From Bacteroidota bacterium (GTDB lineage: Bacteria; Bacteroidota; Bacteroidia; UBA8524): DNA of 52,146 nucleotides. Below are positions 1 to 8,339 of the stretch, piece after piece. The position numbers and the translations under genes were made by a program. How positions within the stretch are numbered: position 1 is the first letter of the stretch; every line of letters begins with the position of its first letter. The DNA is taken from positions 1-52,146 of the forward strand of contig WGMZ01000031.1 of the NCBI GenBank assembly GCA_016124735.1, given 5' to 3'. The notes beneath the pieces are model-generated. The model saw only the letters and a list, made by a program, of their open reading frames with translations. It did no database searches and was not told the origin of the DNA.

Positions 1-58
1 AACCACTTCAGACCACATGACAGTCTGGGAAACTTACCCCCTGTAGTTTATGCCGCAA

Positions 59-92
59 AATTCCTCTCTGGGGCTAGCCCCAGAGAGGAATT
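59..92. repeat. 34-bp perfect palindrome
   Basis: The two 17-base arms (59-75 and 76-92, left arm starting AATTCCTCTCTGG) are exact reverse complements with no spacer and centre on GGGGCTAGCCCC. No T-run follows on either strand, so it is not a typical intrinsic terminator. It resembles in design the GC-centred palindromes at 45015-45032 and 45119-45148, though the sequence differs. Confidence 0.75.
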
Positions 93-369
93 AGATAAAG
101 AAATTATAACTTAGCTCTGTCCTAAAGAAGGGAAGCCTACAACACAGCTGTTTAAGGAAAGCATTAGCACCAATCCGGTGCCATAGAGACTGCGATTTTT
201 CATAAGGTTTAGCTATAGAGGGTTAAAAGGTTTGTTACTCGATATTATGGAAATTCCACCAATTGCACTATGTTAATTTTCTGAAAACCAATAAATTCAG
301 AAAGAGAAACAGTGCGGGATAAAGTGAGAAATAAGAGTGAAAAAGAGCACGAGAGCAGAGGCTTATTAT

Positions 370-429
370 GGGTTTGAGTCTGAGTACGGAGTTTGAGTTT
401 CTTTACTCTGAACTACGAACTCCAAACCC
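370..429. repeat. Imperfect inverted repeat
   Basis: The stretch starts GGGTTTGAGT and ends ACTCCAAACCC, so the outer 7 to 10 bases can pair; internal pairing is patchy. It is similar in style (G-rich arm with GAGTTT, reverse complement later) to the inverted repeat at 49742-49831. No function can be assigned. Confidence 0.35.
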
Positions 430-532
430 GAACTGTTTCCGGTGTCCACTTCTCTATCCACCCTGTCCACAACTTTTCAGTAGATTCAACGGATGCACAG
501 CATATGCTCTTTAATTTTGCGTTACTATAATA

Positions 533-2998
533 ATGAGGCGAATACTGCGAATAGGTGCTTGGACAATCGGGTCACTGCTGGCTCTGTTTTTATTGTTGTT
601 AGCTTTTCTCTACCTGTACTCCGATACGATTAAAAATTCTGTCGTGGCGGAGGTCAATAAAAACCTGAAAGCCAAAGCCACCGTAGGCGACATTCAACTA
701 TCAGCCATCGAGCATTTTCCCCGGATAAGTGTCAGTTTTGAGCAGGTGAGTATTGAAGAATCCACACCAATACACGACAGTGCCCTGGCCAAACTCGAAA
801 AAGTGAGCCTTAGCATGGACCTTTGGGACGTGCTCAATAAAAAATACCTAATCAAAGGCCTGGACATTGAAAACGGGTACCTCAGTCTGGGTCACAATAA
901 AACCGGGATTGACAATTTCTCCATCTTTGAAATAGATAGCAGCAAACAAAGGGAAGCCACGCCACTCTCTTTTGAGAAAATCAGCCTTCGGAATGTGACG
1001 GTGGTTTATACCAAAGAAAATGACGCCTATCATTTTCAGGCTGAACATCTCATATGCAAAGGCGATTTCAGTCATGCGCAGTTCAAAGCCCACCTCAAAG
1101 GAGATATTCTTAGCGAGATAATCGTTGACAGCCATCATATGTTCAGACCCAAAATGGTGCACCTGAACAGTGCCATCCTCGTCGACCAGGAAAAAGAGAT
1201 CCTGCAATTTGAAGAGACTTTTCTTGGGCTGGAAGATCTGGCTTTTGCCATTAACGGCGAATGGAGCATTGGAGAAAAGAGCGGAGGCAAAATTAAAATC
1301 GAGACCCGGGATGCGGAAATTAAAAAACTTCTGAGTTTGCTTCCCGGAGAAATCAAGAAAAAAGTCAAAGACTATGAAAGTTCAGGCACACTTCAGCTAA
1401 AAGGAAGTATTGAACAAAAACATGATAAACCTGTAGAATTGGCCGCTCGATTTTCCATTGACAATGGAACGCTTTATCTCCGGGAATTTGGAGAAGGTCT
1501 CCGCGGAATACGCCTTTCCGGATCGATGAATTATTCAACAAAAAAGGAGTTCATCTATTTAGAAAAATTCGAGGCCCGATTGATGGATGACAAAGTAAAT
1601 GGCAGCCTGAAAATGGACGGCTTTGATGATCCTCTGTTCGATGTCTCATTGTTTGGCGATTTCAATCTTAAAAATATAAAAAGGATTATCGATCTGGGCG
1701 ATTACAATGGAAGTACTGGAAAATTACTGGCAGACATCAATCTAAAAGGCAAACTGAGTGAGCTCAAAAATCCGCAAAAATATCAGTCACTGTTTCTGGA
1801 TGGAAAGATCAAAGGAGAACACCTCAGCATCGGTTCAGACAGCCTGAAAAACGAATTTTCGGATGTCAATGCCTTCATCGAGTTGAAAGCCTCCATCTGC
1901 AATATTCATCGTTTAGATGCCAATTGGAATGGCCAAAAAGTGCAGATTCAGGGAAAGGCGGAGAATTATATGGCTTATCTCTTTAACGAAGGAAATCTCA
2001 CTCTCCTGGGACGTTTGAAATCCCCTTCCCTCCAATTTAATATATCAAAGGCTGCAACATCCTCCAAGCTAAATGATACGGCAGAATTCGAGGTTCCAGA
2101 CCGCATACACCTGGAAACAGAAGTAGAAATCGGTCAATTGCAGATAGATGATTTTATCGCTACTAATATCCTTGGGCGTGTTTCTGTCAATAAAGACCGG
2201 CTGGATGTAAAAAAGCTTCAGTTCGAAAGCTGCAACGGAAATGTTGATCTTAATGGCAATTGGTCTAAAAACAAAGACGGAAAACAGCCCATGATCATCC
2301 ATGCCGTGTTGCAGAAGGTGGACATCAATCAGCTTTTTATCCAACTAAGAAATTTTGGTCAGGACGCCATCACCGATAAAAACCTGAAAGGTCTGTTAAG
2401 CGGTAAAGTTGACGTGGCCTTTTTCCTTGACAGGCAATTTCAGTTCGACTCAAAATCACTCTATTCGTTTCTTGACCTGCAGATTGAGGGAGGTGAGCTG
2501 AACCGCTATGCACCATTGAAGTCATTGTCTAAATTTGTTCGCATTGAGGACTTGGAAAATGTGAAGTTCAATACCCTGGCCAATCAAATAGAAATACGCG
2601 ACGAGGTGATTTATATCCCCTCGATGGAAATTCAAAACTCGGCCATGAATCTTTTTCTTGAAGGCAAGCACGACTTCAAGAATAATATGGATTACAGCAT
2701 AAAAATTCAGCTGAAGGATGTGATGGCCGGTCGTTACATGAAAACACATGATGAAGAAGACTTCCAAAAAGAAGAAGATGGTATCCATGTATTTGTTCGA
2801 ATGAGTGGCACTCCGGATAAGCTTTCCATTCGCTACGACTCAAAAAAAGCGAGGAAAAATTTCAAACAGGAAATGAAAAAGGAACAAAGAACCGTTAAAG
2901 ATATATTGAAGCAGGAATTCGGCATAGACAAAAAGGATCCATCCGAAGATCATCCCGAAGAAGATGTTCCGGATTGGGAAGACGATATTCCTGAATAA
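533..2998 (+). CDS. AsmA-like inner-membrane/periplasmic protein
   Basis: The 821-residue protein has one N-terminal membrane segment (about residues 9-30, leucine-rich) followed by a long region of alternating beta-strand pattern, as in the AsmA/YhdP/TamB class. It opens with the usual AsmA phrasing (SVSFEQVSIEE near residue 65). In the C-terminal third it has the repeated 'G.L..NRYAPLKSL..F' type text of the AsmA C-terminal domain. It ends in a highly acidic tail (about residues 800-821). In other bacteria this class sits in the inner membrane and is linked to lipid transport to, or biogenesis of, the outer membrane; that role is inferred here. The ATG at 533 is the only sensible start. The lytic transglycosylase follows 87 bp downstream on the same strand. 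Confidence 0.8.
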   Translation: MRRILRIGAWTIGSLLALFLLLLAFLYLYSDTIKNSVVAEVNKNLKAKATVGDIQLSAIEHFPRISVSFEQVSIEESTPIHDSALAKLEKVSLSMDLWDVLNKKYLIKGLDIENGYLSLGHNKTGIDNFSIFEIDSSKQREATPLSFEKISLRNVTVVYTKENDAYHFQAEHLICKGDFSHAQFKAHLKGDILSEIIVDSHHMFRPKMVHLNSAILVDQEKEILQFEETFLGLEDLAFAINGEWSIGEKSGGKIKIETRDAEIKKLLSLLPGEIKKKVKDYESSGTLQLKGSIEQKHDKPVELAARFSIDNGTLYLREFGEGLRGIRLSGSMNYSTKKEFIYLEKFEARLMDDKVNGSLKMDGFDDPLFDVSLFGDFNLKNIKRIIDLGDYNGSTGKLLADINLKGKLSELKNPQKYQSLFLDGKIKGEHLSIGSDSLKNEFSDVNAFIELKASICNIHRLDANWNGQKVQIQGKAENYMAYLFNEGNLTLLGRLKSPSLQFNISKAATSSKLNDTAEFEVPDRIHLETEVEIGQLQIDDFIATNILGRVSVNKDRLDVKKLQFESCNGNVDLNGNWSKNKDGKQPMIIHAVLQKVDINQLFIQLRNFGQDAITDKNLKGLLSGKVDVAFFLDRQFQFDSKSLYSFLDLQIEGGELNRYAPLKSLSKFVRIEDLENVKFNTLANQIEIRDEVIYIPSMEIQNSAMNLFLEGKHDFKNNMDYSIKIQLKDVMAGRYMKTHDEEDFQKEEDGIHVFVRMSGTPDKLSIRYDSKKARKNFKQEMKKEQRTVKDILKQEFGIDKKDPSEDHPEEDVPDWEDDIPE

Positions 2999-3085
2999 AT
3001 TTGCACCATAGAGAAAATCAGGCATTGAATCTGTATATTCTCTCGCTTACATTTGAATACCCGCCAGGGAATTGGTTTGAATACA

Positions 3086-4540
3086 ATGAAAATACATCTG
3101 TTTATAGCACTTATAAGTTTCGGTTTAAGCAGTAGCGCTTTCGCTCAGGTTTTGGAAGAACAAGAAAGTGCCACCCCAATTTTAGCTACCTTAGACAGCC
3201 TCACGGAGCTGCTTCATCACAATGGATTTATGCAAAATGCAGAATACGTTCAGGTAGACGAATTGGATTTCAATCCAGGTAAGGATCTGCCGCATTATCC
3301 TGCTACCCTGATTCAGGACCGGATGAATAGCATAGGCTCTGAAATTGCTCTTGAATACAATAGTTATGTAAAGGGGTTCATCGATCTCTACGGGGTAAAA
3401 AAGAAAGAACTCACCTCTAAAATGCTGGGGCTTTCCGATTATTACTTCCCTATTTATGAAGAGATTCTTGATAGAAACAATTTGCCCCTCGAGCTAAAAT
3501 ACCTCAGCGTTGTTGAATCTGCACTCAATCCCAAAGCAACTTCCTGGGCCGGAGCAAGTGGTCCCTGGCAATTCATTTACTCGACAGGAGTTCGTTATGG
3601 ATTGACCATCAATTCCTATATAGATGAGCGCCGTGATGTATTCAAATCTACGCAGGCCGCATGCGACTATTTTAAGGATAGTTATGCCCTCTATGGCGAT
3701 TGGCTTTTGGTAATCGCATCGTATAACTGCGGCCCCGGCAATGTAAATAAAGCAATTCGCAGAGCGGGTGGTAGCAAGAATTTTTGGGCCATTCAAAGAT
3801 TTCTTCCCAGAGAAACCAGAGGTTATGTTCCCGCCTTTATTGCTGTCGCATATCTAATGAATTTTGCAAAAGAACACGGGATCGCTCCAACTCCCGGCGA
3901 CTATATTCCGTTAATAGAGTCAGTGGAAGTCAATGGACTGCTTACGTTTGAACAAATGGCCTCAGCGCTTCATATGAGCGTAGATAAAATCTATGATTTG
4001 AACCCGCACTACCAGAAAGAGTTGGTTCCGGATTTTGAAGGAGGAATGCAGGTTTACCTGCCACTCCAACAAGCCATGCTGTTTTCTGAAATTCATGATA
4101 GTATAGCAGAAATGCCGCTGATTGACGAACTAGGAAAACCCTACAGACTGGATCTGAGCATTGAAAAAATTCGTTACAAGGTTAGGAAAGGAGATAATCT
4201 TTATTCGATTGCCCGCAAATACCATGTAAGCACTTCAGATATCAAAGAATGGAATGTAATTCATAGAAACAGAGTGGTTCCTGGTCGTTACCTCACCATT
4301 CACATTGATAAAAAAGAAAGAGTTTATCTCGACCTGCCTGAACAAGCGGTTCTGGCGCAGCAAGTTGATGATAGAGGCCATTGTGCGCGCTTCCACACTA
4401 TCAAATCGGGCGACACCCTTTATAGTATTTCAAAACAATACGAAGGAGTGACCGTCGAAATGTTAAAAAAATGGAACAACCTGGCTGACAACAGCACCCT
4501 TATGCCGGGCCATGTTTTGAAAGTCGCGGAAGGAAGCTAA
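3086..4540 (+). CDS. Lytic transglycosylase with two LysM domains (MltD-like)
   Basis: I place the start at ATG 3086, directly before a clear signal peptide (MKIHLFIALISFG..SSAFAQ); an upstream TTG would add eleven unlikely residues. The product is 484 residues. Residues ~130-290 form an SLT goose-lysozyme-like domain with catalytic glutamate in VVESALNP, then the conserved SGPWQFI and ASYNCGPGNV motifs. Two LysM modules follow near residues 368-410 and 440-482, each with a 'V..GDTLYSIS..Y' core and ending on 'W N'. This architecture is that of MltD: it cleaves the glycan strands of peptidoglycan, producing 1,6-anhydro-muropeptides, with LysM anchoring it to the wall. The stop shares a base with the next start (TAATG), so it is probably co-transcribed with the lipoprotein gene downstream. 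Confidence 0.9.
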   Translation: MKIHLFIALISFGLSSSAFAQVLEEQESATPILATLDSLTELLHHNGFMQNAEYVQVDELDFNPGKDLPHYPATLIQDRMNSIGSEIALEYNSYVKGFIDLYGVKKKELTSKMLGLSDYYFPIYEEILDRNNLPLELKYLSVVESALNPKATSWAGASGPWQFIYSTGVRYGLTINSYIDERRDVFKSTQAACDYFKDSYALYGDWLLVIASYNCGPGNVNKAIRRAGGSKNFWAIQRFLPRETRGYVPAFIAVAYLMNFAKEHGIAPTPGDYIPLIESVEVNGLLTFEQMASALHMSVDKIYDLNPHYQKELVPDFEGGMQVYLPLQQAMLFSEIHDSIAEMPLIDELGKPYRLDLSIEKIRYKVRKGDNLYSIARKYHVSTSDIKEWNVIHRNRVVPGRYLTIHIDKKERVYLDLPEQAVLAQQVDDRGHCARFHTIKSGDTLYSISKQYEGVTVEMLKKWNNLADNSTLMPGHVLKVAEGS

Positions 4541-5589
4541 TGAAACAATTTTTCACCACCACCCTCCTTATTATACTCTTTGTGGCCTGCAAAGAAAATG
4601 GGAGTAAAATTCAGCCGGTGTCCACCGGGAAATTTGGAGAGGCCTTTGTCATTATAGACCAAGACCTGCTCACCGACGGATTACGCAGTACTTTGCATCA
4701 AGCTTTTGAGAGACCTCAAATGCTTTATGGGGGTGAAGAACCGTATTTCAAACTTATCTATTTGACTCCTTCCCAGGCCAAGGGTAGCCTCATCTATGAA
4801 GGCACCAATCTGATCATCACTCATTCCGGAATGAAGTCGGATGTAAGAAGATTGCTGCCACCAAAAATCGACAGCATGGTGACCCTCAGAAAACGCGAAG
4901 GCATCCATACTGTGCTAAAGGAAGATGTTTGGTCCTCTCCACAAGAAGTTCTTTTTGTGCTGGGCGACAATGTTGATTCCATCCGGGCATTTATACAAGA
5001 GCATTCGGATGAGTTTCTCGCAAAAATGCTGAAGATGGAGAGAAAAGAAGCGGTGGGTCGAATGACTGCTCTGCCCAATCAGAAAATTCGCAAAGAGATT
5101 CTTGACAAGCATCAAATTGATATCAAAGCTCCTATCTCCTACCATATCGCAGCCAATAGCAAATTTGGCAATGGACAAGGGTTTATCTGGCTCCGCAATG
5201 CAGATGTGGAGTACGACCTTAACCTTGTAGTGCATTACGAACCCTATACCGATACCAGTCAGTTTCAACTTGACAGCCTGATCGCACGGAGAGACTCCGT
5301 TGAGAAACGATTTATCTCAGGAGATGTAAAAGGTTCGTATATGGCCACTGACACGCAGTTCCCCTATTTCACCACTACCACCGATTTTAATGGCCATTTT
5401 GCCAGGGAATACAATGCCCTTTGGACCATGAAAAAAGACTTTATGGGTGGCCCCTATTATAGTATAACGGTTTTAGATGAAGCCCATAAACGGCTCATCA
5501 CCATGGAAGGTTTTGTATTCGCTCCCTCAAAAGAGAAAACAAGCTACCTGAGAGAGTTACAGGGCATCATCTACGGAATTACGTTCTAG
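4540..5589 (+). CDS. DUF4837 family lipoprotein
   Basis: The 349-residue protein begins with a lipoprotein signal peptide; the lipobox LFVAC puts the lipidated cysteine at residue 17. The body matches my memory of the DUF4837 family, which is nearly confined to Bacteroidota: an early 'STGKFGEAFVIID' segment and a late 'YNALWTMKKDFMGGPYYS' segment. The start ATG overlaps the stop of the transglycosylase by one base, which implies translational coupling and a possible shared role in the envelope. No biochemical function is known to me. No lysis or enzyme motif is visible. Confidence 0.85.
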   Translation: MKQFFTTTLLIILFVACKENGSKIQPVSTGKFGEAFVIIDQDLLTDGLRSTLHQAFERPQMLYGGEEPYFKLIYLTPSQAKGSLIYEGTNLIITHSGMKSDVRRLLPPKIDSMVTLRKREGIHTVLKEDVWSSPQEVLFVLGDNVDSIRAFIQEHSDEFLAKMLKMERKEAVGRMTALPNQKIRKEILDKHQIDIKAPISYHIAANSKFGNGQGFIWLRNADVEYDLNLVVHYEPYTDTSQFQLDSLIARRDSVEKRFISGDVKGSYMATDTQFPYFTTTTDFNGHFAREYNALWTMKKDFMGGPYYSITVLDEAHKRLITMEGFVFAPSKEKTSYLRELQGIIYGITF

Positions 5590-5624
5590 GCATTCATTTC
5601 CTATAAGGGATGTGAATGGACCAA

Positions 5625-5657
5625 TTGATCTATATTCAATGATGCTTCCTATTTTTG
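5625..5657 (+). promoter_or_regulatory. Predicted Bacteroidota-type promoter of purN
   Basis: TATTTTTG at 5650-5657 matches the TAnnTTTG -7 box exactly, and a TTG at 5625-5627 lies 22 bases upstream, a spacing acceptable for the -33 element. It would give a leader of roughly 60 nucleotides before the purN ATG at 5722. Prediction from motif only. Confidence 0.45.
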
Positions 5658-5721
5658 TGTTGAATCCTTTCTGTACTTTCCAATGCAGGTTCAGGATGTA
5701 TTCGGATGAAATTGCCTCTTC

Positions 5722-6291
5722 ATGAAAACAAGAATTGCCCTTTTCGCTTCCGGTAATGGGAGCAATGTTCAGCGCATCGCCGAATATTTTGATAAACACC
5801 CGTCTATTGAGGTGGCAGCGGTGTATTGCAATAAACCCGATGCCTATGTTTTAGAAAGAGCCAAAAATCTTCATTTGCATTCGCGGGTATTCGACCGCGA
5901 AGAATTTCGCTCTGGCGACGTGCTGGGAATGCTGGTTGCAGATCATATTGACTGGATTATCCTTGCCGGCTTTTTGTGGCTGGTGCCCGAAAATCTTGTG
6001 GAGGCATTTCCGGGCCGAATAATCAATATTCATCCGGCCCTTTTACCGAAATATGGTGGTAAAGGCATGTACGGACATCATGTGCATGAGGCAGTGGTGG
6101 CAAACAAAGAAAAGGAAAGTGGCATTACCATTCATCTTGTAGATGAAGCTTACGATCATGGTGTTCATCTCTATCAGGCGCACATTGCCCTGGACCCAAA
6201 CGAGACAGCGGAGTCTTTAGCACAGAAAATTCATCATCTGGAATACCTACATTATCCGGAAATCATCGAAACCACAATTCTTGAATCCTAA
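5722..6291 (+). CDS. purN: Phosphoribosylglycinamide formyltransferase (GAR transformylase)
   Basis: The 189-residue length fits PurN. It transfers the formyl group of 10-formyltetrahydrofolate to glycinamide ribonucleotide, step three of purine synthesis, in the cytoplasm. Visible markers are the phosphate-binding loop FASGNGSN near residue 9, the catalytic set in NIHPALLPKYGG (Asn and His of the family) and the later catalytic aspartate in HLVDEAYDHG. The gene stands alone rather than in a pur operon. Its TAA overlaps by four bases the stop of the convergent UbiB-type gene, leaving no room for a terminator between them. Confidence 0.95.
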   Translation: MKTRIALFASGNGSNVQRIAEYFDKHPSIEVAAVYCNKPDAYVLERAKNLHLHSRVFDREEFRSGDVLGMLVADHIDWIILAGFLWLVPENLVEAFPGRIINIHPALLPKYGGKGMYGHHVHEAVVANKEKESGITIHLVDEAYDHGVHLYQAHIALDPNETAESLAQKIHHLEYLHYPEIIETTILES

Positions 6292-7943
6292 CGTCGGGTA
6301 TTGCTGGTAATCAAATAGCGGATAATAAGAACCATTGCCAATACAGAGGATCCGATAAAAATGGCTCTTGCATATACATGCGTTGGATCATTAGTTATCA
6401 GGAGGGTACTGGTAATCAGCAATGCAGCCATTAGCAACGACATAGAAATCCGGCGTGTGATAGCCCGGAGCACTCTTCCTGTGGCTTCGGTATCATGGAG
6501 ATTGATTTCATGAACCAGTTTTCCATCTTTCGCTTTGCCCAGAATTTCATTCAACTCGTTAGGCAAGTTTCTGAAGAATGACAGGTAATCGCCAATGGCA
6601 TTGTACATCGCACCGGCCATTTTCTTCGGCGTATATTTTGAGAGAATCAACTCTTTCGCATAGGGCAATATTGTTTCGGCAAAACTTATGTCTGGCCCCA
6701 ACTTCTCCGCAAAGCGCTGAATGGTAGCAAGAGATTTCAAGAGAAGATAAATGCTGGAGGGAAGATGGAGTTTATACTTCAGAACAATATTGATACATTC
6801 CATAAGCAATTCTGCAAAATCCATTCGCTCATAGGGCAGATAGCTATTGCGTTTGATCAAATCCTCCACCTCAAACTCCAACTCTTCCGAATATTCATAG
6901 AACTTTTTCCCACTGAGGCGAAGCAAAGCTCTGGTAATCATTTTCGGATCGTGTTTGGCAAAACCCAGTATGAAGCCCGCGAGGAAGTCCATGTGTGCGG
7001 GTTTCAGAGTACCTACCATTCCGAAGTCGATAAATGCCACAACATTGTTCCTCATCACGAAGATGTTTCCCGGATGAGGATCGGCATGAAAATATCCATG
7101 AACAAAAATCATCTGCAAAATGGCTTGCGCACCATTTTTCGCTATTTCATTCAGATCGTATCCCCTTTCCAGAAGCTTATCGATATCATCCGGAGGGATG
7201 CCATCGATATGTTCCATAATCAGGATTTTCCGGGTGGTGAATTCGGTATAAACCCTCGGAATATGGACATTTGGATCCATCTTGAACATCTCGCCGAAAC
7301 GAATTTGGTTCGACGCTTCATTCAAATAATTCAGTTCACGCAAAAGTGTATCACCAAATTCAGAGATGATTTCTTCAAAACCCATGAATGCCAGCTCAGG
7401 ATAGTTTTTTGTAACCTGGTTGGCCATGAAGCGAAGAAGCAACAGATCGAGCTTAATCTTGGCTTCGATATTTGGCCGTTGAACTTTGATTACCACGCGT
7501 TCGCCTGTAATCAACTTTCCCACATAGGTCTGACCAATGGATGCCGAGGCAATATGCCGCTTGTCAAACTCAAGGAAAACCTCTTCAAGCGGAGCTCCGA
7601 GCTCTTTTTGTAAAAGATTAACACATATATTGTCGTCGATAGGACGCGCTGTGCTTTGCAGTTTCTTCAGCTCTTTGCGCAAGGACTCTGAAATCAGGTC
7701 GGGACGATCGGCCAGTATTTGTCCGAATTTGATATACGTGGGCCCTAAATCCTCAATGATGAGCCGAATCCGCTCTTCGGTTGATCGTACAATATGTTTA
7801 TCCCGCTTTTTCCGGCTCACCACAAAATGGGTGTATCGGTTACTTACCAGCAGCTCATATAAACCATGATGGAGAAGAACACCAATAATGCCCAATGCCC
7901 GCCAGAACTGATGCCAATAGGTGCGTAATCGAAAAATGAACAT
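6288..7943 (-). CDS. UbiB/AarF/ABC1 family protein kinase-like protein
   Basis: This 551-residue protein shows the full set of UbiB-family signatures: the KFGQ motif in PTYIKFGQILADRPD (about residue 72), the ASIGQ nucleotide-loop variant, the VIKVQRP lysine, NYLNEASN, the catalytic HADPHPGNIF and the metal-binding FIDFGMVG. Two membrane helices lie at the C-terminus (about residues 495-515 and 525-545). In proteobacteria UbiB supports ubiquinone synthesis through an ATPase activity. Most Bacteroidota use menaquinone, so the substrate here is unknown; a lipid or quinone role is inference. It is immediately downstream (1 bp) of the small helical protein at 7945-8247 and probably co-transcribed with it. 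Confidence 0.9.
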   Translation of the reverse strand: MFIFRLRTYWHQFWRALGIIGVLLHHGLYELLVSNRYTHFVVSRKKRDKHIVRSTEERIRLIIEDLGPTYIKFGQILADRPDLISESLRKELKKLQSTARPIDDNICVNLLQKELGAPLEEVFLEFDKRHIASASIGQTYVGKLITGERVVIKVQRPNIEAKIKLDLLLLRFMANQVTKNYPELAFMGFEEIISEFGDTLLRELNYLNEASNQIRFGEMFKMDPNVHIPRVYTEFTTRKILIMEHIDGIPPDDIDKLLERGYDLNEIAKNGAQAILQMIFVHGYFHADPHPGNIFVMRNNVVAFIDFGMVGTLKPAHMDFLAGFILGFAKHDPKMITRALLRLSGKKFYEYSEELEFEVEDLIKRNSYLPYERMDFAELLMECINIVLKYKLHLPSSIYLLLKSLATIQRFAEKLGPDISFAETILPYAKELILSKYTPKKMAGAMYNAIGDYLSFFRNLPNELNEILGKAKDGKLVHEINLHDTEATGRVLRAITRRISMSLLMAALLITSTLLITNDPTHVYARAIFIGSSVLAMVLIIRYLITSNTRR

Positions 7944-7944
7944 C

Positions 7945-8247
7945 TTACTTCTCTTTAGACTTGCTTAATTCCTCGTTCAGTTTTCTGATCTCTTCCGCAA
8001 GCGCCTCGATTTGCTTTTCCAGAGATGAATTGGCATTCTTTTGCGCATCTTCCATAACATCCGACATGTTCTTTCTGTCGCGCCAACCTTCCAGTTCCAT
8101 CATTATGGCTTCTGTAATTTTATTGAGCTTCTCGCGGTCCATATTGTATTTCTCAAACAAATGGGTGAACCTTTCCGTGAACTCTTCTCTGTTCATCATG
8201 GCATAACTCACACCCAAATTAACCAGAAGCCTTGTGATATCCGACAT
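7945..8247 (-). CDS. Small helical protein, phasin-like, unknown function
   Basis: The 100-residue protein starts at ATG 8247. It is predicted to be almost all helical and ends in a coiled coil (about residues 62-100) rich in Glu, Lys and Leu. This resembles poly(hydroxyalkanoate) granule-associated (phasin-like) proteins often annotated beside UbiB-family genes, but the match is from composition and context only. Only one base separates it from the downstream UbiB-type gene, so the two are likely translated from one message, and the small protein may be a partner or regulator of the kinase-like protein. No cysteine, metal or nucleotide motif is visible. Confidence 0.7.
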   Translation of the reverse strand: MSDITRLLVNLGVSYAMMNREEFTERFTHLFEKYNMDREKLNKITEAIMMELEGWRDRKNMSDVMEDAQKNANSSLEKQIEALAEEIRKLNEELSKSKEK

Positions 8248-8312
8248 ATCTGCAAGATACAGAAATTAAATACCACCCGAGATACAAGCGCCCCATTCCC
8301 TTCAAATTTTAG

Positions 8313-8320
8313 TAGTTTTG
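8313..8320 (+). promoter_or_regulatory. Predicted -7 box of the paaN-like gene
   Basis: TAGTTTTG matches TAnnTTTG exactly, 19 bases before the ATG at 8340. No clear TTG lies at the -33 distance. The leader would be about 13 nucleotides. Confidence 0.4.
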
Positions 8321-8339
8321 TGCTCCCAAAAATAAAATT

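Larger units (their letters stand above)
1..532. other. Non-coding left edge of the window
   Basis: I see no convincing gene in this stretch: all frames are interrupted by stops and nothing resembles a known protein. It holds a perfect palindrome (59-92) and a weaker inverted repeat (370-429), listed separately. The last ~50 bases before the AsmA gene contain no exact TAnnTTTG box. A structured RNA cannot be excluded, but I recognise none. Confidence 0.5.

Noticed and set aside
1-532. A structured RNA or riboswitch upstream of the AsmA gene
   Set aside because: I can match no known riboswitch core, and the only strong structure is a perfect palindrome without terminator features.
6765-7613. 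282-codon plus-strand ORF
   Set aside because: It lies wholly antisense to the UbiB-family gene, whose conserved motifs are unmistakable; its text has no family resemblance.
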